DNA of 64,000 bases from Pleurostoma richardsiae (lineage: Eukaryota; Ascomycota; Sordariomycetes; Calosphaeriales; Pleurostomataceae): contig JANBVO010000003.1 of NCBI GenBank assembly GCA_030052745.1, forward strand, positions 1,674,001 through 1,738,000, given 5' to 3'. Below the pieces are notes generated by a model. That model was not told the origin of the DNA. It searched no databases and saw only the letters and a list, made by a program, of their open reading frames with translations. Of the stretch, positions 1 through 11,975 are shown one piece after another. Made by a program: the position numbers and the translations under genes. The number at the start of each line of letters is the position of its first letter. Positions within the stretch are counted from its first letter, which is position 1.

Positions 1-654
1 AGACCCCAGGTTCTACTAGCTGTCCATACTGCACTTCTTCTACTCGCACCGTATCACCGTCCTCCATCCGGCAAACGCAGCCGCCAGCACTGCCGGACAT
101 CCTCCCTTGGCCGCCCCTCTTTTCTTCTTCTGGAGCCTCACCCACTGTTCCTCCCAGTGACGTGTACAACCCACAAGAGCTGCCGCTCATCAGGTCCGGC
201 TCCCTGGGCTTACCGTCCCCCAAGCACATTCCCAAGCTCACCCTGGTTTGTGTGTCCCTGTAACGTACGGCTGAGCCCTGAGCTCCCGAGAGGCATGACC
301 GGCACACAACTGCTCCTTCCTCATATCTGCTACCTCTCAAGCCTGAAAGGCTCAGCCTAGCAGTCTTCCTGCAGAACAAGGGTCCAAACTAACTCGGCCG
401 ACCCGTGTTTATTGCATCGTTGTCGGAGACTGTCTCTCCGCTCGCCGTCTTACCTCGTCCATCCCGAAGTCCAGCTGCTACCATGAGCGGTGAGATCCGC
501 ATTCGGTAGAATCACAGCTTTCTCGAGCAGTCGGAACAGCCATTTCGGGCTTCGCCTGACTTTCGAGGACACCTGGAACTTTCTAAGCTCTGGGTGTTGT
601 CTGGCATCCCCGAATTGAGGCAATCCTGTGGCTTTCGTCGACACTACTGTGGAA
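1..654 (+). promoter_or_regulatory. Leader/upstream region of the DUF1752 gene
   Basis: No supported gene is visible here. The stretch is rich in pyrimidine runs, as in many fungal promoters and 5' leaders. An ATG at 483 in a fair context (CTACCATGAGCG) is followed at once by a GTGAGA donor-like site, so a tiny first exon (Met-Ser-Gly) joined to the exon that contains position 655 is possible. I could not fix a matching acceptor, so I start the gene downstream at 655. Confidence 0.4.
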
Positions 655-2341
655 ATGGCCATGCCCATGATCCTGCCCCGCGGCATAGTGGTGAATACAG
701 ATCACATCTATGACGAGGTCGCCGGTTATACCAATGTCCCTCTTGACAAGATATATGAATTCTGGCACGGTATCTGGACTATTGCCCCGACCTGTTGTCA
801 CAAACCTTGGAACTAATACCCTCTGGCAGTTTACACCACAACTCAGCGGCAGCTGTTTGATCCAACGGCACAGCGCCTGGAGAACTTTTGGTGGCATGTC
901 TGGGGTAGTGACCGCCGCCACCTGAGCGGTCGGAAACTCGCAAAGCTCTACGAGAATATATCGACCGGCCCAAGCTTCGCACCTCTCCGGGGACCTCTAA
1001 ACCGATACGAGGGGCCTTTGGTAGGGTTGACTGAAGCTAGTTCCTTGTCAAGGTGTCGCTGACTTGCTCCCCTAGGTGCCTCGTTTCAGCCAGCACGAAT
1101 CGGACAAACCACATCCAGCTCAGCGACCGAAACCAGAGCTTGTTCAACATGGCAGGTCCCCCGACGGAACACATGCGGCGTCAAGGGATCACACGCCTTC
1201 CTCTTCGAAACCTCCTCCCCCCCATCCCATACTGAAGAAGGCTAGGGGTCCCTCAACGTCCGGTCCGCGGCCGACAGCTCGTTTTGTGTCGCCACATGGG
1301 TCCGAAGATGAAGATGCGAAGGGAGGAGACGACTTGTCTTCCGGTAGTACAGCTACTACCGGATTGGAGATCCGGTCTGTGATGAACTCAGCGTCGCCAG
1401 CCAAGATGGACAAGAGGTCAACACCGACGAAGAAGTTTCTTGCATCAACGACTGCATCGAAACGCCGACCAGTCTTGCCACGCCGACCTAGTTCCCAGTC
1501 TTCCATCGGTTCAGATGGTGGCTCGAGGGATGGGAGCTCCGCGGGGTCGAGATACATGACGTCTCAACGACTGGGGCCCCCTACTGCAGATCACCAAGGA
1601 AGAAGCCCACAATACGCGTCCCATGGGAGTTCCAGCTCACCCCAGCACCACCCAAGCCGCTCTCCGCTAAGCGCTAAGACGGCCGGTAAAAGGCCCGCAG
1701 TGAGACCTGCAATTGAGACACGAACTTCTGCCAGGAATAGCCCGCGTCAATTAGAACCAGTTGAGCGTCCGGTCGTGGCACAATCACCGGGCCCCGCGCA
1801 GACGGTGCCGCTCAACAGGTCGTTGGATGATGTGAGGAATATACAGTCATACCACGGCGATATGTCTCGAAATGCAGGGCTGCCGCGAAGTCCGCTAGCG
1901 GCGACTGCTCCACCTCAGCAGACTGAGGAGAATAACAACCCGACCCAGATGAGCCGGTCAAAGTCGGATATAGGCACTTATCGGCCGAAGGAGAAGAGCC
2001 TTGGGCGCGCTCCTCCACATGGCCTTGTAGCTCCAAGCGTGGCTGCGACTTCTAATGTAGCAGTGCAAGGAACGTTTGATTTTGAGACCCCCAATCCTTC
2101 GATACTACCAGGAGCCCAAACCATTGCCGACGAGCCTGGCCTACCCGGCCTAGTATCACGGCCATCGACGAGCTCCTTGCTTGAAGCTCGATTCACGCCC
2201 ACACAGCCTAGCCCAACCCCGGCTGTACCACTTGGTCGGTCGAAGAGTCAACTGACATTACTGCTCGAACGGGAAAGGGCTCGGATTGGTGACATCAAGT
2301 CGCCAAAGTCGTCAAGCGGACAACAAAAGGAGAGACGATAA
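655..2341 (+). CDS. DUF1752 / areA GATA-like domain protein
   Basis: Three exons: 655-769, 830-1020 and 1076-2341, giving 523 residues. Introns are GT...AG and 60 and 55 bases long. Residues about 25-100 hold the fungal DUF1752 (nitrogen regulatory areA GATA-like) signature, including QRLENFWWHVWGSDRR and GPLNRYEGP; the rest is Ser/Pro/Arg-rich and probably disordered. A second conserved-looking block, RSKSQLTLLLERERAR, sits about 25 residues from the end. No zinc finger is visible, so this is not AreA itself, only a protein sharing that N-terminal domain. The start at 655 is the first ATG after an in-frame stop at 616-618; an extra upstream exon cannot be excluded. The molecular role is not established from sequence; nuclear or phospho-regulated adaptor is only a guess. 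Confidence 0.8.
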
Positions 2342-4540
2342 ACAGAAGGAGAGGAGGCGGGAAATAATGCCTAATACCACTGTATATATACGCTTCGATC
2401 ATCTTTGGCTCCGTTTTCCGGAAGCAGCGAAGAGACGGACAAAAGGGATGGAAGTGAAGCATGCTCTGCAAGGCGTAGCGTGATTCCTGGCACCGAAAGA
2501 CAGGCCAGCATTGCTTGTTCAGATGCCCTGCTGTAGGATATGGAGACTCCTGCGGATGCATTTTGACGACATCCAGAGCAGCACTTTACGGGCTACTAAA
2601 CCCAGGTCTACAGCGCCGTCGTGACCAAGAAACCAACCGCGTATGCCAACGAAACCATGTCATTGTGCTACGCTGTGTTTGCAAGGGAGACGCGAATGCC
2701 TCCAGAGACGATTATGTGTCTGTGCACTTGGTCTTTTGAGCCAACGACAACTGAATGGGAGGCCGTAGTCAGGACAAGGGCCGGCTTTTTTTCTGAACTC
2801 ATACTGTCTCAGCGTCAAGGAGATTAGTGCTACCTGCCTCCGTCGTCTGTTATTATTGCGTTTCAAGCAGTGAAAAACGTCGGCTCTTGGCTGGGGTATA
2901 GGGTTCGGTGCTTTTTGCCAGCACATTGGGTCGTCGACGTATCAGCCAGCAGCTAACAGCAGCAAGCCAAGAGTGGGCGCTGTACCGGGCTTCTGCACCA
3001 GCAAGATTCCTCATCTCTATGGTTGGTGCCTATGATTGTCCGTCAGTCTTGGGACCTGCCATTCCAACTTCCTAGCAACGCGCAGCACAGCCGCGAGCTA
3101 GCCGCTGGGCCCCTTTGCTTAGGAACCGAAACTACAATGGTGTTCGTAGCTGAGGCAAGGGAATCGCTGGAGGAGCTAACCTACCTTGCAAGTATAGAGG
3201 GAGGGAGGGCTACTGTGCCTGATACTTACCGGGGAAGTATTCAAGCGCGGATGGGCAGTTCTGGTTACGAGAGAGAAATTGTCGGACCTCTCCTCGGGCA
3301 CGGAAACGGGATGTTTGCCTATCTGCAAGGCTCGGGTTGCCTTTCTCCCTTGGGCTACGCATATCAGTGACGGGGCATGATGTGGTGGTTGATGGCTGTT
3401 TGCTGTTTGCGCACCTTGGTGGGAGGTTGGGATGGGATGGGGGGATGAGGAAGAGACAAGGGGGGGGAAGAAGAGGAGCAGGGGAGAGATACGGCCCGCC
3501 TAGGGACGGGTTCCCGTGACACTGAAACCCCCACTCGAAACCAGAAGACGGGGACTACGAGACTGAGCCGGGATAAGAAGAGTACCACGGAGGACGGCGG
3601 GGCGGATAAGGCTCTGATGTCGATGTCTTGAGGGGGAAGGTCGAAGGGTCGACTTGGAAAGGGTTCTTCCTGCTCTCCCCCTCCCCCACGGTGATGTCTG
3701 ACTCTCGGGCTACACAAACAACCTGAGCTCCTCTTTGTTGAAGGCGCATAGAGTCGGCGGGATGCAGGGCGTCTATGATTTGGCAGAATGAGTTGCGAAG
3801 GATGCGTAATGGTGACTTGAGGTCGACGCTCCTCCAAGACATCGAGACGGAAACCCCGCGCCAGGCCCCTCACTCGTCCCGTGCCGTCTTACACATCCCG
3901 GGTGCCACCCACGACATTGGGATTGAGATGAGCCGCCGCAGGCCGTCGATTACCTTTGCCTTCCCTGCCGACCCTGGTTCGAGCTTGTTGATCATGCGAG
4001 GGGATCCCTGGACTGATGGAGGATGGGGCTGCTGATAACTGCCAAAACAACCAGCAATTGACAGTGACGTATACCCTGGACAGCGAATGGGCTCTCCTAT
4101 CTCATCTCATTCCATCCCACATCACCCATTGGTGTGCCAACTGTATCGCTGTCTTACAACTCTACTCACCGAGGTGGACAACACCTCAAAGTCCGTCCAA
4201 GACCAAACAGGGAGGTCGTTTCCCCTTCCTTGTCAACTCAGAGCTGCAGCGGCTATCACGGGCTATCAGCGGTCGCCCATCTCTCCCTCTTGGCCTTCGC
4301 CTTCCGCGTCCGTACCACAATGCGAGACCCCACGCCGCCCAGGATCCTGACCATGCGCAAACCCTCCAACCAGGGCCAAACAACGCTTCACATGCGCTCT
4401 TCTCCGTCCTGATAGCCCACATGCGTACACGGTCATCTGCTACAGAAGCAAAATGCTGGAGCTTCAGCGCTCCGATCCCACAAATGAGATGCACAGTTTT
4501 GTATATCAAGGTGGGAAGGCGAAGCGTCAGCGCGCAGATA
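2342..4540. other. Intergenic stretch between convergent genes
   Basis: It lies between the stop of the DUF1752 gene and the stop of MCC beta, so it should hold two 3' ends. Open frames exist on both strands. The only one with some protein-like character is a minus-strand frame from an ATG at 3842 to about 3555, but its start and splicing are unsupported. A G-rich tract at 3420-3490 runs through simple GGGA/GGAG repeats. I see no gene I can defend. Confidence 0.4.
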
Positions 4541-6475
4541 TCACATCCGGAAGACGCCAAATCTGGTCTTGCCGCGCGCCACCTCGTTACGGCCCGTCAT
4601 GGCGGCCCGCAGTCCGAGTCCCAGATACCGACGGGTGTGCTGCGGCGGAATGACGCCGTCGTCCTGACGAGGGAGGCGCAGGCCGTTAGCTTTTGCTTAC
4701 TCCCGAGACTTGTGTGCCCGAAACGGGCACCAAGTACTCACCCAAAAAGGGGAGGGGGACACTTACCCATAGCCGCGCAGACGAGTACACCGCGTCGCTC
4801 TCCCTCTCGATCCGGGCGCGCAGCTCCGGGTCGGCCTTCTGCCCCACCGTCTCCATGACCGCGGCCAGCTGCTCGCCGCCCATGACGCCGATGCGCGCGG
4901 TGGGCCACATCCACAGGAAGCGCGGCGAGTAGGCGCGGCCGCACATGCCGTAGTTGCCCGCGCCGTAGCTGCCGCCCACCACGACCGTCAGCTTGGGCAC
5001 GTCGGCGCACGCCACCGCCGTGACGAGCTTGGCGCCGTTCTTGGCGATGCCCTCGCGCTCCGCGTCGGCGCCGACCATGAACCCGCTGATGTTCTGCAGG
5101 AACACGAGGGGCACGCCGCGCTGCGCGCACAGCTCGATGAAGTGCGCGCCCTTGAGCGCCGAGCTGCTGAAGAGGATGCCATTGTTGGCCACGATGCCCA
5201 CGGGCTGCCCGTAGATGCTGGCGAAGCCCGTCACGAGGGTCGTGCCGTAGTCGCGCTTGAACTCGGCGAAGGCCGAGCCGTCGACTATGCGCGCGATCAC
5301 CTCGTGGATGGGCAGGGGCTTGCGGAGGTTGGGCGAGGCGATGCCCAGGAGCTCGTCTGGTGAGTAGAGGGGCTCCGCGTAGCTCTGCGGAGGGGCGGTT
5401 TGACCCGTCGCGCGAGGCCAGTTGAGGTTGCTCACGCACCGACGGGCGAGGACGATGGCGTGCGCGTCGTCCACGGCGAGGTAGTCCGCGACGCCAGACA
5501 CAGAAGTGTGCATCTTGCCGCCACCCAGGTCCTCGGGGCTGACTACCTCTCCCGTGGCCGCCTTGACCAAAGGCGGGCCGGCGAGGAATATGTGCCCCTG
5601 GTTCTCGACGATGATGCTCTCATCGCTCATCGCGGGGACGTAGGCGCCGCCGGCGGTGCAGGGTCCCATGACGACGGAGATCTGCGGGATGCCGGCGGCT
5701 GACATCCGTGCCTGGTTGAAGAATATCCGGCCGAAGTGGTCACGGTCCGGGAAGACGTCAGCCTGATGAGGGAGGTTGGCACCGCCGGAGTCGACGAGAT
5801 AGATGCAGCTACATAGACTCTGTTAGTACTAAACAGATACAATACAACGACAAGATAGGGGAACTCCGCAGCATACGGGAGGTTGTTCTCTTGCGCAACG
5901 GCCTGCGCCCTCAGATGCTTCTTCACCGTGATAGGGTAGTACGTCCCGCCCTTGACCGTGCTGTCGTTCGCGACGATCATGCACGTGACACCCTCCACGA
6001 CACCGACGCCCGTGATGATGCCAGCCGCGGGCACCTCCGCCTCCGGGTACAGCTCGTGGCCCGCCAGTGGGCTCAGCTCCAGGAACGTGGTGCCCGGGTC
6101 GATCAGGGCGGTGACCCGGTCCCGCGGCAGCATCTTGCCCCGCGAGAGGTGCTTCTCCCGCGCCTTGGCCGACCCCCCGGCGTGCGCCCGGCGCGTCAGC
6201 TCGGCCAGCCGCGCCATCGCCTCGCCCGTCTGCTGGGAGTTCTCGCGGAAGGAGTCCGACGAGGCGTCGACGCTGCTGTGGATCACCGAGAGGGCGTCCG
6301 CGTGGTGCGGCGCCGTGAAGGTCGCGACTGTCCTCCGCTGGTGCTGCTGCTGTGGGCGGCAGCTGGCGCCGTCGAGAGGGCGGGCGGGGCGGAGGTGGGG
6401 AGGCCGGCGGCGGCATTGATGGCCGAACTGGCGGGCCAGGAGCAGGCCGTCCCGGTAGCTTCTTGATAAAGACAT
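4541..6475 (-). CDS. mccB: 3-methylcrotonyl-CoA carboxylase beta subunit, mitochondrial
   Basis: This is the carboxyltransferase half of methylcrotonyl-CoA carboxylase, which moves carboxyl from biotin (on MccA) to 3-methylcrotonyl-CoA in leucine breakdown. Exons (minus): 6475-5877, 5808-4767 and 4663-4541, 587 residues. The first 60 residues are Arg-rich without acidic runs, as in mitochondrial presequences. Family marks are [16 protein letters not shown] and [18 protein letters not shown]. The last exon of only 41 codons restores the family C-terminus ([10 protein letters not shown]...FGVFRM), which reading straight through would miss. The 68-base first intron has no stop in frame, so read-through would insert about 22 wrong residues. 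It is head to head with isovaleryl-CoA dehydrogenase, the enzyme one step earlier. MccA, the biotin subunit, is not in the window. Confidence 0.95.
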
Positions 6476-6845
6476 CCTGAAGGGATGGGGAGTATAAGGT
6501 AGCGCTACTGCTGCCGCTGGGAGAAGCAACAGAGACGCTGGTACACCACCGACTGTGTCTTGTTGAGCTCCTCGGCGGTTTTGTAAGGGCGGGACGCGAG
6601 AGTCTTAGTGGAAGTTGGGGTATGGGGTAAGGGGGGCTCTGACGTCGGGGCCAGGGATGCGGGGCCGCGGGAAGCCGCTGCAAGCCGGTCTTATAGCGCT
6701 GTGAGTACCACGGTTTCCCCCAGCTGATGCCGAGGCCACATCGAGGTCTCACCTACTGCTGCTGCTGACTTCTCTCACCAGTGAGCAGAGAGAAGAACAC
6801 AATTGGATCTCTTCTTCTTCTTTCTCGCCGTCACAGAACGCAAAG
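6476..6845. promoter_or_regulatory. Shared bidirectional promoter of mccB and ivd
   Basis: These 370 bases separate the ATGs of mccB (minus) and isovaleryl-CoA dehydrogenase (plus), so both transcripts must start here. Co-expression on leucine or isovalerate is expected from the pathway. I see GC-rich blocks (for example around 6655-6685 with CCGCGG) that might bind zinc-cluster regulators, but no clean palindromic CCG-N-CGG site I would assign. The 6770-6845 part is CT-rich and likely the ivd leader. Confidence 0.65.
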
Positions 6846-8226
6846 ATGGCGAGCTTAAGACCCCTCGGAGCAATCCCCCGCTCCGCACGCCCCCTCATCA
6901 CCTCCCTTGTGCGGCATTGTCTCCGCCCAGCGACGGCGCCGTCCCTCCAGCAGCGGCGGCCCGCCTCGTCCAAGCACCCCAAGGGCTTTACGGCACCGGC
7001 GCAGGAGGACCTCGACGAACTGCGCGAGCGCGTGCAGGAGTTCACGCGGCGGGAGATCACGCCCGAAGTGGCGGCGCACACGGACAAGTCCAACGCCTTC
7101 CCCGCCGGCATGTGGGGCAAGCTGGGCGACGCGGGCCTCCTGGGCATCACGGCGGACGAGGACGTCGGCGGGCTGGCGCTGGGCTACCAGGCGCACTGCG
7201 TGGTCATGGAGGAGCTGAGCCGCGCCAGCGGGTCCGTGGCCCTCAGCTACGCGGCGCACTCGCAGCTGTGCGTCAACCAGCTGCAGCTCAACGGCACGCC
7301 CGCCCAGAAGGCCAAGTACCTGCCCGGGCTGATCGCGGGCGACAAGGTCGGCGCGCTGGCCATGAGCGAGAGCGGCGCGGGCTCGGACGTGGTGAGCATG
7401 CGGACGACGGCTCGGGCCGTCGACGGCGGGTACGTGCTGGACGGCACCAAGATGTGGATCACCAACGGGCCCGACGCCGACGTCGTCGTCGTGTACGCCA
7501 AGACGGACCCGGGCGCCGGCAGCAAGGGCATCACGGCCTTCATCGTCGACACGCGCGCCTCGCCCGGCTTCAGCTGCGCGCGCAAGCTGGACAAGATGGG
7601 CATGCGCGGCAGCAACACCGGCGAGCTGGTCCTCGAGTCCGTCTTCGTCCCCGCGGAGGACGTCCTGGGCCGCGTGGGCGGCGGCGCCCGCGTGCTGATG
7701 GAGGGGCTCGACCTCGAGCGGCTGGTGCTGAGCGCCGGCCCCCTGGGCCTGATGCAGGCGGCGCTGGACGTCGCGCTGCCGTACACGCACACCCGGCGGC
7801 AGTTCGGCCAGCCCATCGCGCACTTCCAGGCCGTGCAGGGCCGGCTGGCCGACATGTACACGAAGCTGCAGGCGTCGCGCGCGTACACGTACGCCACGGC
7901 CCGGGCCGTCGACGAGGGCGGCGCCATCCGCACGCAGGACTGCGCTGGGGCCATACTGTACGCCGCTGAGAGGGCGACGGAGTGCGCGCTCGACTGCATA
8001 CAGGTGCTGGGCGGGATGGGGTACGTCGAGGAGATGCCTGCGTCGAGGATCTTGCGGGAGTAAGTCTACTGTCTTCTACCTCATAATGTATATGCTCGCA
8101 AGATCACAGTTACTGACGGTATACAACAGCGCGAAACTCTACGAGATCGGTGCTGGGACGTCAGAGATCCGGCGGATGGTCATTGGGAGGGCGTTCAACA
8201 AGGAATATGCTCACTATAGCGCGTGA
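6846..8226 (+). CDS. ivd: Isovaleryl-CoA dehydrogenase, mitochondrial
   Basis: This FAD-dependent acyl-CoA dehydrogenase oxidises isovaleryl-CoA to 3-methylcrotonyl-CoA in the mitochondrial matrix, feeding the neighbouring carboxylase. Exons 6846-8059 and 8130-8226, 436 residues, with one 70-base intron. The N-terminus (about 40 residues, many Arg, no acids) looks like a transit peptide. Acyl-CoA dehydrogenase marks are AMSESGAGSD (substrate/FAD region), KMWITNGPDADVVVVYAKT, KMGMRGSNTGELVLE and, in the C-terminal domain, RRQFGQPIAHFQAVQ. The Glu in LDLERLVLS, about residue 291, sits where the IVD subclass carries its catalytic base, which separates it from most other acyl-CoA dehydrogenases. 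The last exon supplies the family ending (YEIGAGTSEIRRMVIGR). The gene is very G+C-rich at third codon positions, like mccB. Confidence 0.95.
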
Positions 8227-8484
8227 GGTGTTGGCATCTGTCGGTTTTCAGGCTTGGAGAGTATCTTCAGGGAGTTTCAGGAGTACTTGAGTGCTGGACA
8301 GTTGGATGACCGAGTGCACAGGGTCGAATAGGTACTCAACCCAGCCGGGAAATTTGCAGTTATAGACTACATAGCGTCTATCGTCTCTATGACAACGCCT
8401 GTTCCATCGAAATCATCGAATATCCATATATACATCATGAATAACTCTCTATCGTCATCCAGTCACTCCCAAACACCTTCACAA

Positions 8485-11421
8485 TCAAGCCCTGAAAGCC
8501 TGGACGAACTCGTGCAGCCGGTCGATGACTACAGGCGCAAAGGCATTCATGCTATCGTCAATGATCCGCTCAAAGTGTCGCAGAGCATTCTCCTCGTTCA
8601 TCTCCAGCTGGAACCGCTCCTTGACCTTGAGGACGGCCTGGTCCCTCTCCAGCTTGATGTCGGGGATGTTGGCGTCCACCATCAGACCAAACAGGTTGAG
8701 GATCAGGTTACTGGACTTGCGCAGCGCCGTGTACGCGAGGAAGCAGTACTGCTTGAACTGCCGGAACTGGTCCGAGGCGACGCCCCCCATGCAGTCCACC
8801 ATCTCCCGCGATAGCTTCATCGCCGGCGCGAACGGCTTCGGGTCGCGGCCCAAGATGAAACCGAAGTCGGCGTGGAAGAAGTGCCCATCCGGTGCCAGCA
8901 ACAGGTTGTCCAAATGACGGTCGCCGACGCCTAGGATATAGGTGATGACACAGTAGCCAGCGCAAGACCGGACGAAGGTGTCCATCGCCTCTTTGCGAAC
9001 ACCCAGAGGAGCTTTGTCGTCAGGGTTATTTTGCTTTAGGTAGGCGAGCGCAGGGTTCGTCTTGTATTTGTTGACGATGCTCTGGAAGCTGGTAGACGGG
9101 ACGAACTGTGACAGACCCGCACTCGTACTGGTTGCCAGGATCTTGTAGGGAGAGAGTTTCAGGTCCAGGTTCTCCTTCTGCAGAAGTTGGTCCATGAGAG
9201 TGATGATCTGGATGACAAGTTGATCTTGTCGAAGATCGTCGCCGGTCTTAAAGATGACCGGATACTTCCGTCCTGTGGTGGTTCTGAAGGCGACCTTGAT
9301 GGGATGCAGTGATGACTTGAAGACGACCGTGTCCTCGGGAGCGACGCCAGTGATCTTGACTTCAGGGTCGAGAGGCAGTGGCAATGGCGGGTCTATGGAT
9401 ATCATCTCTTCCTTGGGATCCGCAAGGAGATGCTTCGCCCGGTCTGTCCGGCGCGCCATAGACTCGTGAGATTCTTTGACCACCACAGAGATCCTGCCAA
9501 GGATTGATACCCATTCAGCCTGGCGCTTTAGAGTATGCCTCGTCTCTTCTCCCCCGGGAAGCTTGACGAGCTCCGCCATGAAATCATACGCAACTTTCCG
9601 GAATCGCTCCCGGTTGTCCTCCTGCTCTGCGCTCGAGTCGTCGCACTCGACCATCAGATACCAGTAAAAGTAATTGCCCAGCATGAAGTTGTTGGCCGCA
9701 CGGGATATCAGGAACCGAGCGAGTGATGAATCGTGGGTCGCCTCCTGACTGGTAGTACTAGATATGGGCTCATATCGAAGAGCCTGGACTAGCTGCAGCA
9801 AATACAACAACAGCTCGTGGTCGTCTGCCTTCCGCAGCCGCTCAACGGCGTATGCTCTCACAGCGGGGTTGTCGAAGGTAGGACCGAGGAGTTCCAGAGC
9901 ATCATCGACATCAATCTCGCTCCACCTGCTCAGGACCTGCACGGCCTGCTTAGACTCGAGGTGATCCTGCCAGTTTACAGACTTCGCGAACTTTGTGAGA
10001 GCTCTCTTCTCCCGGGTGAGGTGATAGCGGAATTTCCATATCAGATCCTTCTCCTCGGGCGACAAGACGTGTGTTGGCGAATACGAAATTATAACGTTGA
10101 GCTCGTCCCGAACCTTTGCGTTCGGCTTGAGATCCTTGTCAAGTATCCCGTGGCGATGCTGGCTTCGAACAAGTCGTCGATGCTTGCTCTCAGCAGGATT
10201 ATCTCTTGCACCAACCTCGGGGTCATAGACACGAACAAGGCGACCGCCAACTCCGTCTGAGTCGCCGATCCCGTTGATGCCTGGCCCAAACTGGACCTCG
10301 GGTGGCGGCTTTAAAACGATATTCGACTGAGAAGCCGATAAATGTTGTAGTGATGATATGGGCGGCGGCGGATATTCAAAATCCGCGAAGACCACCGGGA
10401 AATCGAAGCGAGGCAGCTCCACGTTTAGGACGAACTTTGATGGTCCCGGGCTCTGGTCTGGGCTATCCACAGCATCCGCGGCTTTCTCCCCGTCTTGGAC
10501 TTGCTGAGAGTCTGCACCATTGTTCTTTTGGCTTTGCTGCCGCTGGAGAGCCTTTACGGACGTCTTCGCTGCTTGTAACCCTCGCTTCTCGAACCCTCGG
10601 AAGACAAGCTGATCTAGCCAGTCCACTCTGGGGATCTCACCCATTTCATGTTTCTTGAATAGCTTCTCCATCCTGTCAAGTTCCTCCGCGTCCTTGTCCA
10701 GTGCCACAGTCGCATGTTTCCTTCCTGGCTTCCCCTTGGGGGCAAACGCCGGGGTTGTTGTGCTGTCATTGCCGTCTGCAAGCTTATGCCTGTGGACGTG
10801 GCATTTCTGCCTCCCCTTCTGTATCTGATTATCTTTATCAAAAAGAGGAAGAGTCGTGCCGCCGAACGGGATCGCATGGCCTTGGGCATTCCTGCCCCCT
10901 GTGGGTGATAGATCCCATATGGTTATGGCGAGATGTGAGTTGATGGGGAGTGTTGAGTAGTTGATTGGAAGAGTGAGCCATTCATTCCATCTGTTGCAAG
11001 GAAGCTGTCAGTACCGTTCTGACCTAGTCTCTAGCCGGTCATCCGATGCATACCTTCTTTCCGTGCGGAATGCCTTGTAGGCAGTCTGAACCGGGACTGT
11101 TAGAGGCTTCGAGCCAGCCCAGGCCTGGACAGTAACGTATAAGTCGGAGTGGGAACTACGAGCAGTTAACCTCCGCGCTGCTCAATGGTGCCAGGGAGAT
11201 GCTTCCTCAAGCAACGCTGCATACCTCGTGTTCGAACCTATATGACGGAGCTCGGGTCTCTCTAGGAGTGTCGAATATAGATATGGAACCTCATCCCCTT
11301 CTAGGTTTATACTTAAGAGCATGAGACGCGCCTGCGGGCCAAGATAGGAGCTTGCGACTCACATGCGAATACTGACGGGGTAGTCCAGCGACTCAGAGCT
11401 GGCAAACGAGAACGGCTCCAT
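8485..11421 (-). CDS. vps34: Phosphatidylinositol 3-kinase Vps34 (class III)
   Basis: This kinase makes PI3P from phosphatidylinositol for endosome-vacuole sorting and autophagy, in complex with Vps15 and Atg6/Vps30. Exons (minus): 11421-11363, 11311-11225, 11155-11054 and 10990-8485, 917 residues, normal for the family. The first three small exons build the C2 domain (QAWAGSKPLTVPVQTAYKAF; ITIWDLSP; HAIPFGGTTLPLFD). A Gln/Ser linker follows near residues 195-230. The PIK helical domain lies about 375-560. The kinase domain is at about 640-917, with catalytic loop GVGDRHLDNLLL near 770 and HADFGFILG (the DFG motif) near 793. The frame stays continuous across all three introns. It converges on ivd (258 bases between stops) and diverges from nse4. 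Confidence 0.96.
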
Positions 11422-11975
11422 GGTCGAAAGGCCCGCCCATCCCTTGCTGGTCTGTTTTCGCTTTCTTCCCCTTCTCTAGCTCTTGCTCTCCCCCGGTTGT
11501 GGAAAGGCGCTGGCGGCAGCGAGCGCTGGCTGCATTATGTTGCGTTGCTATTGAGGGGCGCAATGAACAGCTGTGGAGGAAGCAAACGGCGCCGTCATTT
11601 TGATCATCCATCCCATCTTATCGGGACGCACATCGCGGCAGGCAGCTCTGATCCACATGACTGGATGCCAAAGCGGCAGCTGGCAACACCTGGCAAGATT
11701 TGTCTCCTAGACTTAGCTGCAGCCCTCCGTAGTAGCAAAGAAAGGGCACCTTACCACTTTTGGACTCCCCCACAGCTCCAGGCACATGGATGCCGGCCCC
11801 ACCACTTAACGACACGCCGTCTAAGACGCGTCTCTTTAACTTCAACGCGTCTTTGATAAGCGGCCAACAAAGAACCCCTCGCACACGGCACCTCCTAGCG
11901 GCGATATATGCCTTTTGCGGACGAGCCACCATCTCGATACCCAGGAGTAATCCGCAGAAGGAGCGCCTGGCCAAA
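11422..11975. promoter_or_regulatory. Divergent promoter region vps34 / nse4
   Basis: 554 bases lie between the two ATGs. The part from 11790 is open in the nse4 frame and could encode 62 extra N-terminal residues from an ATG at 11790, so the true regulatory part may be as short as about 370 bases. There is no clear TATA box. A CT-rich tract lies at about 11457-11490. Confidence 0.5.

Noticed and set aside
3364-3873. 169-codon minus-strand open frame next to the mccB 3' side
   Set aside because: Composition (Pro/Ser/Arg runs) follows the underlying G-rich simple sequence, it overlaps other open frames, and no family block is visible.
4016-4858. 280-codon plus-strand open frame
   Set aside because: It runs antisense over the last two exons of mccB, which are firmly supported; it is a shadow of GC-rich coding DNA.
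6803-7969. 388-codon open frame overlapping ivd in another frame
   Set aside because: It is rich in Arg/Gly/Ala, as out-of-frame reading of GC-rich genes is; the ivd frame has all catalytic motifs.
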